A stretch of DNA of 8,011 nt from Myxococcales bacterium UBA1203. Its GTDB lineage: Bacteria; Myxococcota; Myxococcia; Myxococcales; UBA5297. This document shows positions 1 to 7,048 of the stretch, piece after piece. The notes under the pieces are model-generated. The model was not told where the DNA came from. It saw only the letters and a list, made by a program, of their open reading frames with translations, and did not search any database. Within the stretch, counting starts at the first letter, position 1; the number at the start of each line of letters is the position of its first letter. The stretch is from contig DBXV01000003.1 in assembly GCA_002309695.1 (NCBI GenBank), forward strand, positions 21,742-29,752. The letters run 5' to 3'. The position numbers were made by a program, and so were the translations under genes.

Positions 1-124
1 ATGAGGCAGCCGCATCCGCGCTGACGGCATCGGCCGCCGGAGACGAGGGGACCGCTGCGATGGCATTGGACGGGGCAGGGGAGGCAGGTGCGGCGGCGGG
101 CGTTTCGTCAGACGATTGAGACAT
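1..124 (-). CDS. 5' end of a leftward gene with Ala/Pro/Ser-rich N-terminus (partial)
   Basis: On the minus strand an ATG (complement of 122-124) opens a frame that runs unbroken to the left edge. It gives about 41 residues beginning MSQSSDETPAAAPAS and continuing as an Ala/Pro/Ser-rich stretch. A GAGG sequence lies about ten bases upstream of this ATG and could be its ribosome binding site. The composition is typical of a disordered N-terminal tail or linker, so nothing can be said about function. If real, the gene is divergent from the rightward gene at 542. The competing reading is the plus-strand frame 3-119, which would be the Ala/Gly-rich C-terminal end of a rightward gene stopping at TGA 117-119. 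I prefer the minus strand because it has a start codon with a plausible ribosome binding site and a natural N-terminal composition. The evidence is thin. Confidence 0.42.
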   Translation of the reverse strand, partial: MSQSSDETPAAAPASPAPSNAIAAVPSSPAADAVSADAAAS

Positions 125-541
125 CAGGAATGGACCTCGGTGAAAACAGGGGGACGGCCTCTGGAAGGGTCGGGCAAAAAAGCGGCGCGCCTTAGCCGCG
201 GACCTCTGGCGCTTCAAGGCGGAGAAGGGCGGGCGGGAGGCGCCGGAGGCCTTCAGGGACGTGCCGATTCCTCGTGCGCTGAAAACGCCAAAAATTTTGT
301 CGCTTCCCTGACGCCGGTTGTTGCAGAGTCCCGCGCTTCATTTGCGCCAGAGGGGGGATGCGTCCCGACCTGTGAGGCCGCCTCCAGGTCAGGGAAACAC
401 TCCGTGACAGGGATTGGAGCCTGTGAGCGCCGCCCGCCGGACGTGTTCCCGGCCCTCAGGGAGTTCTGGATTTCCACTGCCGGAGCCAGCCCCGCGACAA
501 ATTTCATTTCCCGAACAGCACAGAGACCCGGAACCACTTCC
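125..541. other. Non-coding, probably divergent intergenic region
   Basis: This 417-base stretch contains no gene I can support. The frame of the downstream CBM48-GH13 gene is open through here from a TTG at 116. However, the translated 142 residues have no recognisable domain, and they use AGG, AGA and CGA arginine codons and mixed third positions unlike the body of the gene. I therefore read the stretch as untranslated. A short AT-rich patch lies near 280-300. If the leftward gene at 1-124 is real, promoters for both directions should be here, but I could not pick a convincing -35/-10 pair. The only structure I noted is the hairpin followed by a T-run on the minus strand, listed separately. 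Confidence 0.6.
176..199 (-). terminator. Possible weak intrinsic terminator or attenuator, minus strand
   Basis: Read on the minus strand, GCGGC (199-195) and GCCGC (186-182) form a five-base-pair all-GC stem with an eight-base loop, followed directly by six T (181-176). This has the shape of a Rho-independent terminator, but the stem is short. It would sit about 50 bases upstream of the putative leftward start codon at 124, so it could act as a leader attenuator or be chance in GC-rich DNA. Confidence 0.25.
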
Positions 542-2671
542 ATGCCCCTCGCTCCCAGCAAATATACCGTCTCCATGAGCTGCCTCGCGCCGCCGGGACA
601 GTTCGTTGAACTCGTGGGCGACTTTCCCGACTGGGAGCATCCCATCCCGATGGCCGAGGTCGCTGCCGGCGACTACCAGTGCAGCGTGGCGCTCCTGCCC
701 GGCATCTACCGCTACAAATTTCGGCTCAATCGAAGGCTGTGGTTCCCGGACCCGAGGGCGTCGCTCATCGACACGTCCAATCCCTTCCGCAACGCGATTC
801 TGGTGATTGGCGGACTCAGCGAGCCCTTTCTCTTCGCGCCCGACCGGCGCCATCTGACCCTGAGTGAGCGCGGCCGCCTCGCGGTTCAGATTGAGGCGCT
901 GCACGGCGTGCCCGAAGGGATGCCTCTGGAGCTTCTGGTCAACGTGCCCGGCCTGCACTGGGACAGCGTGCGCTTCGAGGAAGTGGCACGGCAGCGCGGT
1001 GCGAGCCTTCTGCGGGCGGAGATTACCCGGCCCGTGTTCGCCTCTCCCGAGTCGCGGGCCAATTTCCGTTTTTCGTGGGCGCCCAGCGAGGTGTTCCCGC
1101 TGCCCGTCCTGCCCAGGCCGCTGTCTTCCTCCGCGGACGGCACGCGCGAGACGAATGCGCGCCAGCATTTCAACGTTCCGGTGACGCGGCCCCGTCCCAA
1201 GCCTGACGCGGCGCCGCAGCCTCCGATCGAAGGTTCTGGCCTGACGATGCAGCTGTTCGCGCCCGCGCGGCCGCTCCTTCTGGACGAAGCGCCCCCCTGG
1301 CTGGCCCACGCGGTCATCTACTCGATTTTTACGGACCGCTGGCTGCGAGGCAGTGATTCGCCGCCCGCGTCCAATGCCAAGTCGCGCCTGTCTCCCTCGG
1401 GACCGTGGACGTTTTACGGCGGCGACTTTGCCGGCATCCGCGAGCACCTGGACCACATCGAGGCCGTGGGCGCCAACACGGTGCTTCTGTCGTCGGTGCG
1501 CCCGTCTCCCTCGCCGCTGCGCCGCGCCGCTTCCGACCTGCTCTCGGTGGACCCAGAGCTGGGCGGCGAAGAAGGTCTGCAGGCTCTGGTGCAGGCCGTC
1601 CATGCGCGGCGGATGAAAATCGTCGTCGAAGCCAACGTCACCTACCTCAGCTGCCGCCATCCGCTCTTCCAGCGCGTCGTCCGCGATCAGGAGCTGTCCG
1701 ACTACGCGGACTGGTTTCACATCCGCAAATTCCCCATGGACCCCGCCGATCCGGACAGCTTTGAGCACGTCAAGGACCATCCGGAGTGCCCCGTTCCCGA
1801 TTTGAAGAGCGAGGGCCCCCGCCGCTACGCGATCCGCTCCTTTGACGGCCTGCTGAAGACGGGCGTGGACGGCGTGCTGCTCCACGGGCTCAACGACGCG
1901 CCGTTTGACCTGTGGCGGCTGCTTCGGGCGCGCCTGAGGCGTCAGAATCCGGACCTTCTCGTGGCTGGACGGGCCACCGGCGACAACGTGGCCGCCTTTT
2001 CGGGAAGCGCCTGCGCCGACGCGATTTTCGACCCGCGCCACCGCGAAAATCTCAATGCCTTCTTCGGCGCGGAGACCATCGACGCCCTGACCTTCTGCCA
2101 GCGCGTCGGCTACGACGACGCCAAGCTGGGGCCTCTGCCCGAGACGTTTTTCATTCAGGCGCTGGACACGCTGGATTCGCCCCGATTTCTCAGCAGCGCT
2201 CTTCTCCAGGACCGCCTCCGCCTGTCTCTGGCCTGGCTCTTTCTCAGGCCCGGTCCCGTCTGCATCACCTACGGCACAGAGCTGGGCGCCGAGTTTCTCG
2301 ATTCCGCGCTCGTCACCCGCAACGCCTGGCGCGAGCGGCCGCCGGTGGTCTCTCTGCCGACCCAGCCGGGCATCACCATGCGGCTGCTCTCCCGCCTGAG
2401 CGGCCTGCGCCGGACCCTGAAGCCGCTCTCTGAGGGCACGTGGTTCATGGGAGCATTTGCCGAGCGCGCACTGGCCATTGAGCGGCGCGCGGAGGGGCAG
2501 GTGATCCGCGCCTTTTTCAACGCGGGGCGCGCCTCCATGCGGATTCCCCATGAAATTCTGCCGGACGGCGCACTGCCGCTCCTCGACGTGAACGTCCTTC
2601 CCCGCACGCCCGACGACGTGCTGCCGCCCAGGTCCGCGCGCATCTTCTCCATGGGCATTCCCGAGGTGTGA
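542..2671 (+). CDS. CBM48-GH13 family protein, probable non-catalytic alpha-amylase homologue
   Basis: A 709-residue protein with no signal peptide, hence probably cytoplasmic. Residues about 9-91 form a CBM48-type glycogen-binding domain: GDFPDW (W31), YRYKF (K59), W67 and N84 match the sugar-contacting W100, K126, W133 and N150 of AMPK beta. Residues about 107-185 look like a second beta-sandwich, and a Pro-rich linker follows. The GH13 barrel runs from about 256 (HAVIYSIFTDRW) through GGDFAGIREHLDHIEAVGAN and PGPVCITYGTELG (570-582), with a beta C-terminal domain from about 635. Its catalytic motifs are degenerate: region I is VVEANVTY (361-368) in place of D..xNH; region II is GVDGVLLHG, with Leu446 for Arg and His448 for the nucleophile Asp; region III has Arg477 for the acid/base Glu; region IV keeps Asp545 but has Leu544 for His. 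It therefore probably binds rather than cleaves glucan. The ATG at 542 is chosen because the CBM begins at once, with a weak GGAA eight bases upstream. Confidence 0.9.
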   Translation: MPLAPSKYTVSMSCLAPPGQFVELVGDFPDWEHPIPMAEVAAGDYQCSVALLPGIYRYKFRLNRRLWFPDPRASLIDTSNPFRNAILVIGGLSEPFLFAPDRRHLTLSERGRLAVQIEALHGVPEGMPLELLVNVPGLHWDSVRFEEVARQRGASLLRAEITRPVFASPESRANFRFSWAPSEVFPLPVLPRPLSSSADGTRETNARQHFNVPVTRPRPKPDAAPQPPIEGSGLTMQLFAPARPLLLDEAPPWLAHAVIYSIFTDRWLRGSDSPPASNAKSRLSPSGPWTFYGGDFAGIREHLDHIEAVGANTVLLSSVRPSPSPLRRAASDLLSVDPELGGEEGLQALVQAVHARRMKIVVEANVTYLSCRHPLFQRVVRDQELSDYADWFHIRKFPMDPADPDSFEHVKDHPECPVPDLKSEGPRRYAIRSFDGLLKTGVDGVLLHGLNDAPFDLWRLLRARLRRQNPDLLVAGRATGDNVAAFSGSACADAIFDPRHRENLNAFFGAETIDALTFCQRVGYDDAKLGPLPETFFIQALDTLDSPRFLSSALLQDRLRLSLAWLFLRPGPVCITYGTELGAEFLDSALVTRNAWRERPPVVSLPTQPGITMRLLSRLSGLRRTLKPLSEGTWFMGAFAERALAIERRAEGQVIRAFFNAGRASMRIPHEILPDGALPLLDVNVLPRTPDDVLPPRSARIFSMGIPEV

Positions 2672-2711
2672 CGGCCCGCGCATCGCCTCGAAAACGGGAA
2701 TGTTTCGATTG

Positions 2712-2739
2712 TTGACTTCGGTTCCGGCGCCTTCATGCT
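2712..2739 (+). promoter_or_regulatory. Candidate sigma70-type promoter upstream of the lipoprotein gene
   Basis: TTGACT (2712-2717) matches the -35 consensus at five of six positions and is followed after 16 bases by CATGCT (2734-2739), a modest -10. It lies in the gap before the gene at 2854, but upstream of the terminator at 2761-2799, so a transcript starting here would meet that terminator in its leader. A weaker alternative is downstream of the terminator: TTTACG (2797-2802) and TATTCA (2818-2823) with 15-base spacing. Neither is strong on sequence alone. Confidence 0.25.
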
Positions 2740-2760
2740 TCGCCGGCTTTCAGCGAGCAC

Positions 2761-2799
2761 AAGGCACTCTGTCCTACTTCGACGGCGTGCCTTTTTTTT
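2761..2799 (+). terminator. Rho-independent terminator after the CBM48-GH13 gene
   Basis: AAGGCAC (2761-2767) pairs with GTGCCTT (2787-2793). Inside it, after one T/C mismatch, CTGTC (2769-2773) pairs with GACGG (2781-2785), leaving a seven-base loop. Eight T follow or overlap the stem end (2792-2799). It lies 90 bases past the stop of the upstream gene and 54 bases before the start of the next. It presumably ends the upstream transcript and insulates the lipoprotein gene. A T-run is present only on the plus-strand side, so it acts rightward. Confidence 0.82.
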
Positions 2800-2853
2800 A
2801 CGGTCGTATCCACGGCCTATTCATTTCCCACCAACCCTCAAGGAGCATTTCCC

Positions 2854-5800
2854 ATGAAAACGAATTTCTGGGTCACGATCCTGGCATCGGCAGCGCTGCT
2901 CACGGGCGGACTGTCAGCCTGCGGCGGCAGCGAGAAGCCCTCCACGGACCCCGACGGAGGTCAGACAGAAACGGACGGCGGACACATCATTTTGCCTGAC
3001 GGCGGCCCCGGAGGCGACGGTGGTCAGTGGCTTCCCCCAGAGTGCGGCAACGGACAGCTGGACCCCGGCGAGGAGTGCGACAGCACCGACAAGTGCGACG
3101 AGGACTGCAAGCTCTTGCCCGACATCGAAGAGGGCAATGAACTCAGCTGCTCTGACACCTCGAACAACTGCTGCATCTCCGGTTCAGGTTCCAAGCTCCT
3201 CATTCAGGGCGACATCCTCACCGGCGACAAAATCATCAAGGGCGGCAGCGTCCTCGTCGGCTCCAGCGGCAAGATTGAGTGCGTCGGCGCCCAATGCTCC
3301 TCCGACGGCGCCACGGTCATCACGTGCCCCGATTCGGTGGTGAGCGCGGCCTTCATCAACGCCCACGAGCACATCACCTATGCGGCGGCGCGTCCCGACA
3401 AGTGGGGCAAGGAGCGCTTCGACCACCGCAACGACTGGCGGAAGAGCAAGAACGGCCACTCCAATCACAACGGTCCCGGAACATCGAACAACGAGGTCGG
3501 TGAAATCCGCATGATTATGGGCGGCGCCGTCTCCATCTTTGGCTCGGGCTCGCTGGCGGGCCTCATGCGCAACCTCGACAAGAAAGACGCGACGCTGGGA
3601 CTTTCCTCCAAGGTCGCTGATTACGCCTATGACACCTTCCCTCTGGGCGACAGCGGCGGCACTCAGGTCGCTCTGGGCGATGGCTGCAGCAAATACAAGG
3701 CGAGCAAAAAGGCGAAGAATTACATCGCTGGTGAGCCGAAAAATAACATCGATCCCTACGGCTGCCCCTACGGCCCCCACGTGGCTGAAGGCATCAACAG
3801 CTACGCTTTGAACGAGCTCTACTGCGTCAGCGGCCAGGACAAGGACGGAATAGACCTCTTCCGCGAGAAGTCGGCCTTTATTCACGGCGTCGGCGCCACG
3901 CCTGATTACATCGCCATGATGGCTGATTCCGGCGTGAAGCTCATCTGGTCGCCCCGCTCGAACATCAGCCTCTACGGCGACACCGCGCTGGCCACCGCTT
4001 ACGACCGCCTGGGCGTCACCATCGGCCTCGGCACGGACTGGATTTATTCCGGTTCGATGAACGTCCTGCGCGAGCTGCAGTGCGTGGACTCGCTGAACAA
4101 GAACAACTTCGGCGGCTACTTCTCCGACCGGAAGATCTGGAAGATGGCCACCAAGAACAACGCGGTGGCCCTGGGCGTGGCCAGTGAGCTGGGCGACATC
4201 CAGGTGGGCCTCTGGGGCGACATCAGCGTCTTCAAGACCTATCCCGACCGCCAGAACTACCGCGCCGTCATCGACGCCGGTGCCCAGGACGTGCTCCTCG
4301 TCACGCGCGCCGGGAAGATTCTCTACGGCGACGCCAACATCGTGACGGATTCCTCGTGCAGCGACGTGAAGGGCAAGGACCTCAAGGGCAACAGCTACGA
4401 CACGGTCTGCGGCACGGCGAAGCGCATCTGCCTGGGTGATTCGAGTGTGAGCAGCTACGCCAAGGCGCTGGAGATGGTTCACAACAAGAAGAACGCCTCG
4501 TCCCAGCCCGATCTGGACACGAGCTACGAGCTCTTCTTCTGCGGCGTGCCCGACGACGAGCCGACCTGCGTTCCTCAGAGAACGCGGCCGGAGGACACCA
4601 CCAAGCAGAAGACGACCAACTACACGGGCGTGGCGGCAGATGGCGACCGGGACGGCGACGGCATTCCCGACGGCGAAGACAACTGCCCCGACGTGTTCAA
4701 CCCCGTGCGGCCCAACGACGCCAAGAACAGCGCTCAGGGCCAGGACGACTTTGACGGCGACGGCTTGGGCGACCCGTGTGACCCGTATCCGACGTGCAGT
4801 GACAACAATGCGAGCTGCCCCGCCACGGTCGATCCCAGCCAGAAAGACAGCGACGGCGACGGCAAGATTGACAGCGAGGACAACTGCCCGGCCGACAAGA
4901 ACCCCGATCAGGCGGATGAGGACGAAGACGGCAAGGGCGACGTCTGCGACGACTGCCCCACCATCGCGAACCCCGGCGACGCGCGCTGCCCCATCGAGAC
5001 GGAGACGTCGATTGCCTCCATTATGAAGGGCGAAGTGGTGAACGTCGCCGAGAAGTGCTCCAACAAGTCCGGGTGCAGCACGGGCGTCGAAGTTCTGGTC
5101 AGAGGCACCGTCTCGGCCGTGGCGCCCAACGGCTTCTTCATTCAGGACCCCAGCATCACGAACGGCGAATACGCGGGCCTCTACGTCTATGGCGCGTCCT
5201 CCAAGCCCCAGCTCAACGACTCCGTGAAGGTTCAGGGCTTCATCGGCGCTCACTACGACCAGGTCGAACTTCTCGATAAGCCGACGTGGGAACTCATCAG
5301 CCACAACGCGGCCGCGATTGAGCCTGTGGCTGTCGCCGCGTCCGACGTGAACGCGAAGGGCAGCAAGTTCAACAGCGTGCTGGTCAAGCTGACCGACGTG
5401 GAAGTGACCGCAGCCGCCGACACGAACAACATCTGGACGGTGAGCGACGGCGAGGCCGAGGTCGGCATCGACGACTTCATTGGCTACAAGGGCAATCCCG
5501 CGGTGGGCGACGTTTACAGCGCCATCACCGGCATCGTCGTTTACGACTTCAGCGCCTCCAAGGTTGCGCCGCGCAGCGCAGGGGACCTGACCGCGGGCAC
5601 CGTCAAGCCCAAGCTGGCTTCTCTCAAGTGCCCGGAGAAGGTTCGGGAGAGCGCCGAAGACGGGGCTGCCGCCGGCACCTGCACCGTCACGCTGGCCAAA
5701 GCCATGGAGACCGCCACACAGATTCAGGCTCGCGGAGAGGGCGGCATCGGCATCCTGGCCAGAAGCGTCAGCGTTGCCGCGGGTGAGACTTCCGCCGAGT

Positions 5801-6834
5801 TTGACATCAGCGCCAAGGACATCGGCGCCAAGAGCCCCAGCGTCACAGTCTGGACTGGCGACGCCAATGAGGTTCCCGAGACGGGCTATCTCACCGCTCA
5901 GCTCAGCATCGTGGGCAAGGACGTGAAGCCTGATGCCATCGCCATGAGCGGCGCAGCGAACGTCCCGGAGAACGGCAGCATTGAGCTCACGCTGACGCTG
6001 AACAACCCCAGCGCGGGCGAGTTCGTGGTGACGCTGGACAAGGATCAGACGTGCGGAACGCTGTCCGCCACGGAGATTACCTTCCCCGCTGAGGAGCTGA
6101 CGATGAAGGCCACGTTCGACGCCACAGGGTGCGCGGTGGGGACCGAAATCAGCTTTACCGCTTCTCCCATGACCGACGTGGCGGGCTTCACCATCGGCAA
6201 GCACAAGGTGACGGTGATCGACGCGCCTGTCGGCACGCACGTGGTCATCAATCAGATCATGTCGCGCGGCCTTGGCGGCGAGTACGGTCAGCCCGGCAAT
6301 GAGTTTGTTGAGCTCTTCAACCCGACGGGGTCGGCCATCGACCTCTCCACCTACGTCCTCTGGCGCAGCACGTCGGCCACCGGCTTTGATGCGAACACGA
6401 CGCTTAAGCTGGAACTGACAGGGACGATTCCTTCCGGCGGCTACTACCTCATCGCCACGGCAAACGGCCTCAGCGCCTTTACCGGCGTCACGGCGGACAT
6501 CACTGATCCCAATGGCAGCGGCATCTGCGGCGGCCTCAACGACAAGTCCGCCCTCTGGCTCACCAATACGAAGGCGCCGCCGGCCGACGTTTCTGCTGCC
6601 AACATCGTGGACATCGTTGGAATGAAGAATGAGGACGGCAGCAAAAAGTCTGAGGTCAGCGAGACAGCTCATGCTGTGAATCCGGACGAGCCCGGTCAGT
6701 CCATCATCCGCAAGAACAACGGTCAGGACACGGATGACAACAGCGAGGACTTTGAGACGAAGAACCCCGCCTGCCCGAGGAATAGCACCAATACCGCGGG
6801 CACCTGCCCGGCGCTGGCGTCCTCCGGCTCCTGA
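2854..6834 (+). CDS. Multidomain surface lipoprotein: amidohydrolase with TSP3, OB-fold-like and lamin-tail modules
   Basis: This 1326-residue protein has a lipoprotein signal peptide with lipobox LSAC (Cys23), so it should be exported and lipid-anchored. After a Gly/Asp-rich linker comes a Cys-rich CGNG..GEECD motif (63-86). Residues about 113-500 are an amidohydrolase-superfamily domain resembling the guanine deaminase/chlorohydrolase group. Its metal and catalytic residues appear complete: HEH (171-173), HVAE (His309, Glu312), IHG (His344) and GTD (Asp395); the substrate is unknown. Thrombospondin type 3 calcium-binding repeats span 597-712, an OB-fold-like region about 719-912, two Ig/Calx-beta-like sandwiches about 924-1020 and 1025-1123, and a lamin-tail domain about 1127-1310 (EFVELFNPTGSAIDLS). 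The start is supported by AAGGAG at 2840-2845, eight bases before the ATG. Terminators on both sides suggest a monocistronic unit. The lipoprotein, amidohydrolase, TSP3 and lamin-tail calls are firm; the OB and Ig-like calls are less sure. Confidence 0.93.
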   Translation: MKTNFWVTILASAALLTGGLSACGGSEKPSTDPDGGQTETDGGHIILPDGGPGGDGGQWLPPECGNGQLDPGEECDSTDKCDEDCKLLPDIEEGNELSCSDTSNNCCISGSGSKLLIQGDILTGDKIIKGGSVLVGSSGKIECVGAQCSSDGATVITCPDSVVSAAFINAHEHITYAAARPDKWGKERFDHRNDWRKSKNGHSNHNGPGTSNNEVGEIRMIMGGAVSIFGSGSLAGLMRNLDKKDATLGLSSKVADYAYDTFPLGDSGGTQVALGDGCSKYKASKKAKNYIAGEPKNNIDPYGCPYGPHVAEGINSYALNELYCVSGQDKDGIDLFREKSAFIHGVGATPDYIAMMADSGVKLIWSPRSNISLYGDTALATAYDRLGVTIGLGTDWIYSGSMNVLRELQCVDSLNKNNFGGYFSDRKIWKMATKNNAVALGVASELGDIQVGLWGDISVFKTYPDRQNYRAVIDAGAQDVLLVTRAGKILYGDANIVTDSSCSDVKGKDLKGNSYDTVCGTAKRICLGDSSVSSYAKALEMVHNKKNASSQPDLDTSYELFFCGVPDDEPTCVPQRTRPEDTTKQKTTNYTGVAADGDRDGDGIPDGEDNCPDVFNPVRPNDAKNSAQGQDDFDGDGLGDPCDPYPTCSDNNASCPATVDPSQKDSDGDGKIDSEDNCPADKNPDQADEDEDGKGDVCDDCPTIANPGDARCPIETETSIASIMKGEVVNVAEKCSNKSGCSTGVEVLVRGTVSAVAPNGFFIQDPSITNGEYAGLYVYGASSKPQLNDSVKVQGFIGAHYDQVELLDKPTWELISHNAAAIEPVAVAASDVNAKGSKFNSVLVKLTDVEVTAAADTNNIWTVSDGEAEVGIDDFIGYKGNPAVGDVYSAITGIVVYDFSASKVAPRSAGDLTAGTVKPKLASLKCPEKVRESAEDGAAAGTCTVTLAKAMETATQIQARGEGGIGILARSVSVAAGETSAEFDISAKDIGAKSPSVTVWTGDANEVPETGYLTAQLSIVGKDVKPDAIAMSGAANVPENGSIELTLTLNNPSAGEFVVTLDKDQTCGTLSATEITFPAEELTMKATFDATGCAVGTEISFTASPMTDVAGFTIGKHKVTVIDAPVGTHVVINQIMSRGLGGEYGQPGNEFVELFNPTGSAIDLSTYVLWRSTSATGFDANTTLKLELTGTIPSGGYYLIATANGLSAFTGVTADITDPNGSGICGGLNDKSALWLTNTKAPPADVSAANIVDIVGMKNEDGSKKSEVSETAHAVNPDEPGQSIIRKNNGQDTDDNSEDFETKNPACPRNSTNTAGTCPALASSGS
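4642..4989 (+). repeat. Thrombospondin type 3 (calcium-binding) repeat array inside the lipoprotein
   Basis: Codons 597-712 of the lipoprotein encode Asp-rich units such as DGDRDGDGIPDGEDNCP, DDFDGDGLGDPCD and DSDGDGKIDSEDNCP followed by DEDEDGKGDVCDDCP. The alternation of DxDGDGxxD loops with Cys-Pro pairs is diagnostic of TSP3 repeats, which bind calcium cooperatively and are held by disulfides. The array separates the amidohydrolase from the C-terminal beta-rich modules, so it probably acts as a calcium-stiffened spacer at the cell surface. Confidence 0.88.
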
Positions 6835-6868
6835 AATCAGCTGAAACAGAATAGCCGCAGCTGCATCC

Positions 6869-6910
6869 AAAAGCCCTCCAATGCCTTTATCGGCGTTGGG
6901 GGGCTTTTTT
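6869..6910 (+). terminator. Strong Rho-independent terminator after the lipoprotein gene
   Basis: A 17-base-pair stem pairs 6869-6885 with 6892-6908, with a few G-T pairs, around a six-base loop TTTATC. It is GC-rich near GGGGGGC and runs into a T-tract ending at 6910. It starts 34 bases past the TGA of the lipoprotein gene and clearly ends its transcript. The left arm begins with four A, so it could also work weakly on the minus strand, but no leftward gene is evident there. Confidence 0.92.
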
Positions 6911-6973
6911 GTCCTGAATTTTTGATTTCCCGGGAGCGCTTATGTAGAGCCCGACTCGTGGATTTGGAATTGC

Positions 6974-7015
6974 TGCCCTGAAATATCCGAAAAAAATAAT
7001 TTGGATAGCAGGGCA
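6974..7015 (+). promoter_or_regulatory. Imperfect inverted repeat in the leader of the collagen-like repeat gene
   Basis: TGCCCTG (6974-6980) is complementary to CAGGGCA (7009-7015), and TATCC (6984-6988) to GGATA (7003-7007). The arms are separated by AAA on one side and G on the other, around a 14-base A/T-rich loop. There is no T-run after it, so it is not a terminator. It lies about 22 bases upstream of the ribosome binding site at 7037 and could be an operator or a 5'-UTR hairpin. I could not identify a convincing -35/-10 pair between the terminator at 6910 and the start codon at 7049. Confidence 0.4.
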
Positions 7016-7036
7016 CATCCCGCGCAGGCGGCTTTT

Positions 7037-7043
7037 GAGGAGG
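7037..7043 (+). promoter_or_regulatory. Strong ribosome binding site fixing the start of the repeat protein
   Basis: GAGGAGG is five bases before the ATG at 7049-7051. It is the best Shine-Dalgarno match in the window, and it decides the start of a gene whose 3' end lies outside the window. Confidence 0.8.
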
Positions 7044-7048
7044 TTCAT

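Noticed and set aside
3..119. Plus-strand Ala/Gly-rich C-terminal tail ending at TGA 117-119
   Set aside because: It is possible, but the antisense frame has a start codon with a GAGG upstream and a more natural composition. With only 38 codons and no domain the matter cannot be settled; I kept the minus-strand reading at low confidence.
116..541. In-frame N-terminal extension of the CBM48-GH13 gene from a TTG at 116
   Set aside because: The extra 142 residues have no recognisable domain, use rare arginine codons and mixed third positions, and lack a good ribosome binding site. The CBM48 domain starts right after the ATG at 542.
542..2671. Active alpha-amylase, glycogen branching or debranching enzyme
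   Set aside because: The overall fold fits, but the nucleophile Asp and acid/base Glu positions are His448 and Arg477 in the best motif alignment, so an active enzyme name would mislead.
389..2683. 764-codon open frame on the minus strand opposite the CBM48-GH13 gene
   Set aside because: It is an antisense shadow of a GC-rich gene. The translation is Arg/Gly/Ala-rich without any domain, while the plus strand has clear CBM48 and GH13 motifs.
4642..4989. Direct DNA repeat array or CRISPR-like repeats
   Set aside because: The repetition comes from Asp-rich TSP3 protein repeats encoded by GAC/GGC codons. There are no identical repeats with unique spacers.
3184..6870. 1228-codon open frame on the minus strand opposite the lipoprotein gene
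   Set aside because: It is an antisense shadow produced by the codon bias of the plus strand. No motif is seen, and it overlaps a gene with a signal peptide and several recognisable domains. It would also start inside the downstream terminator region.
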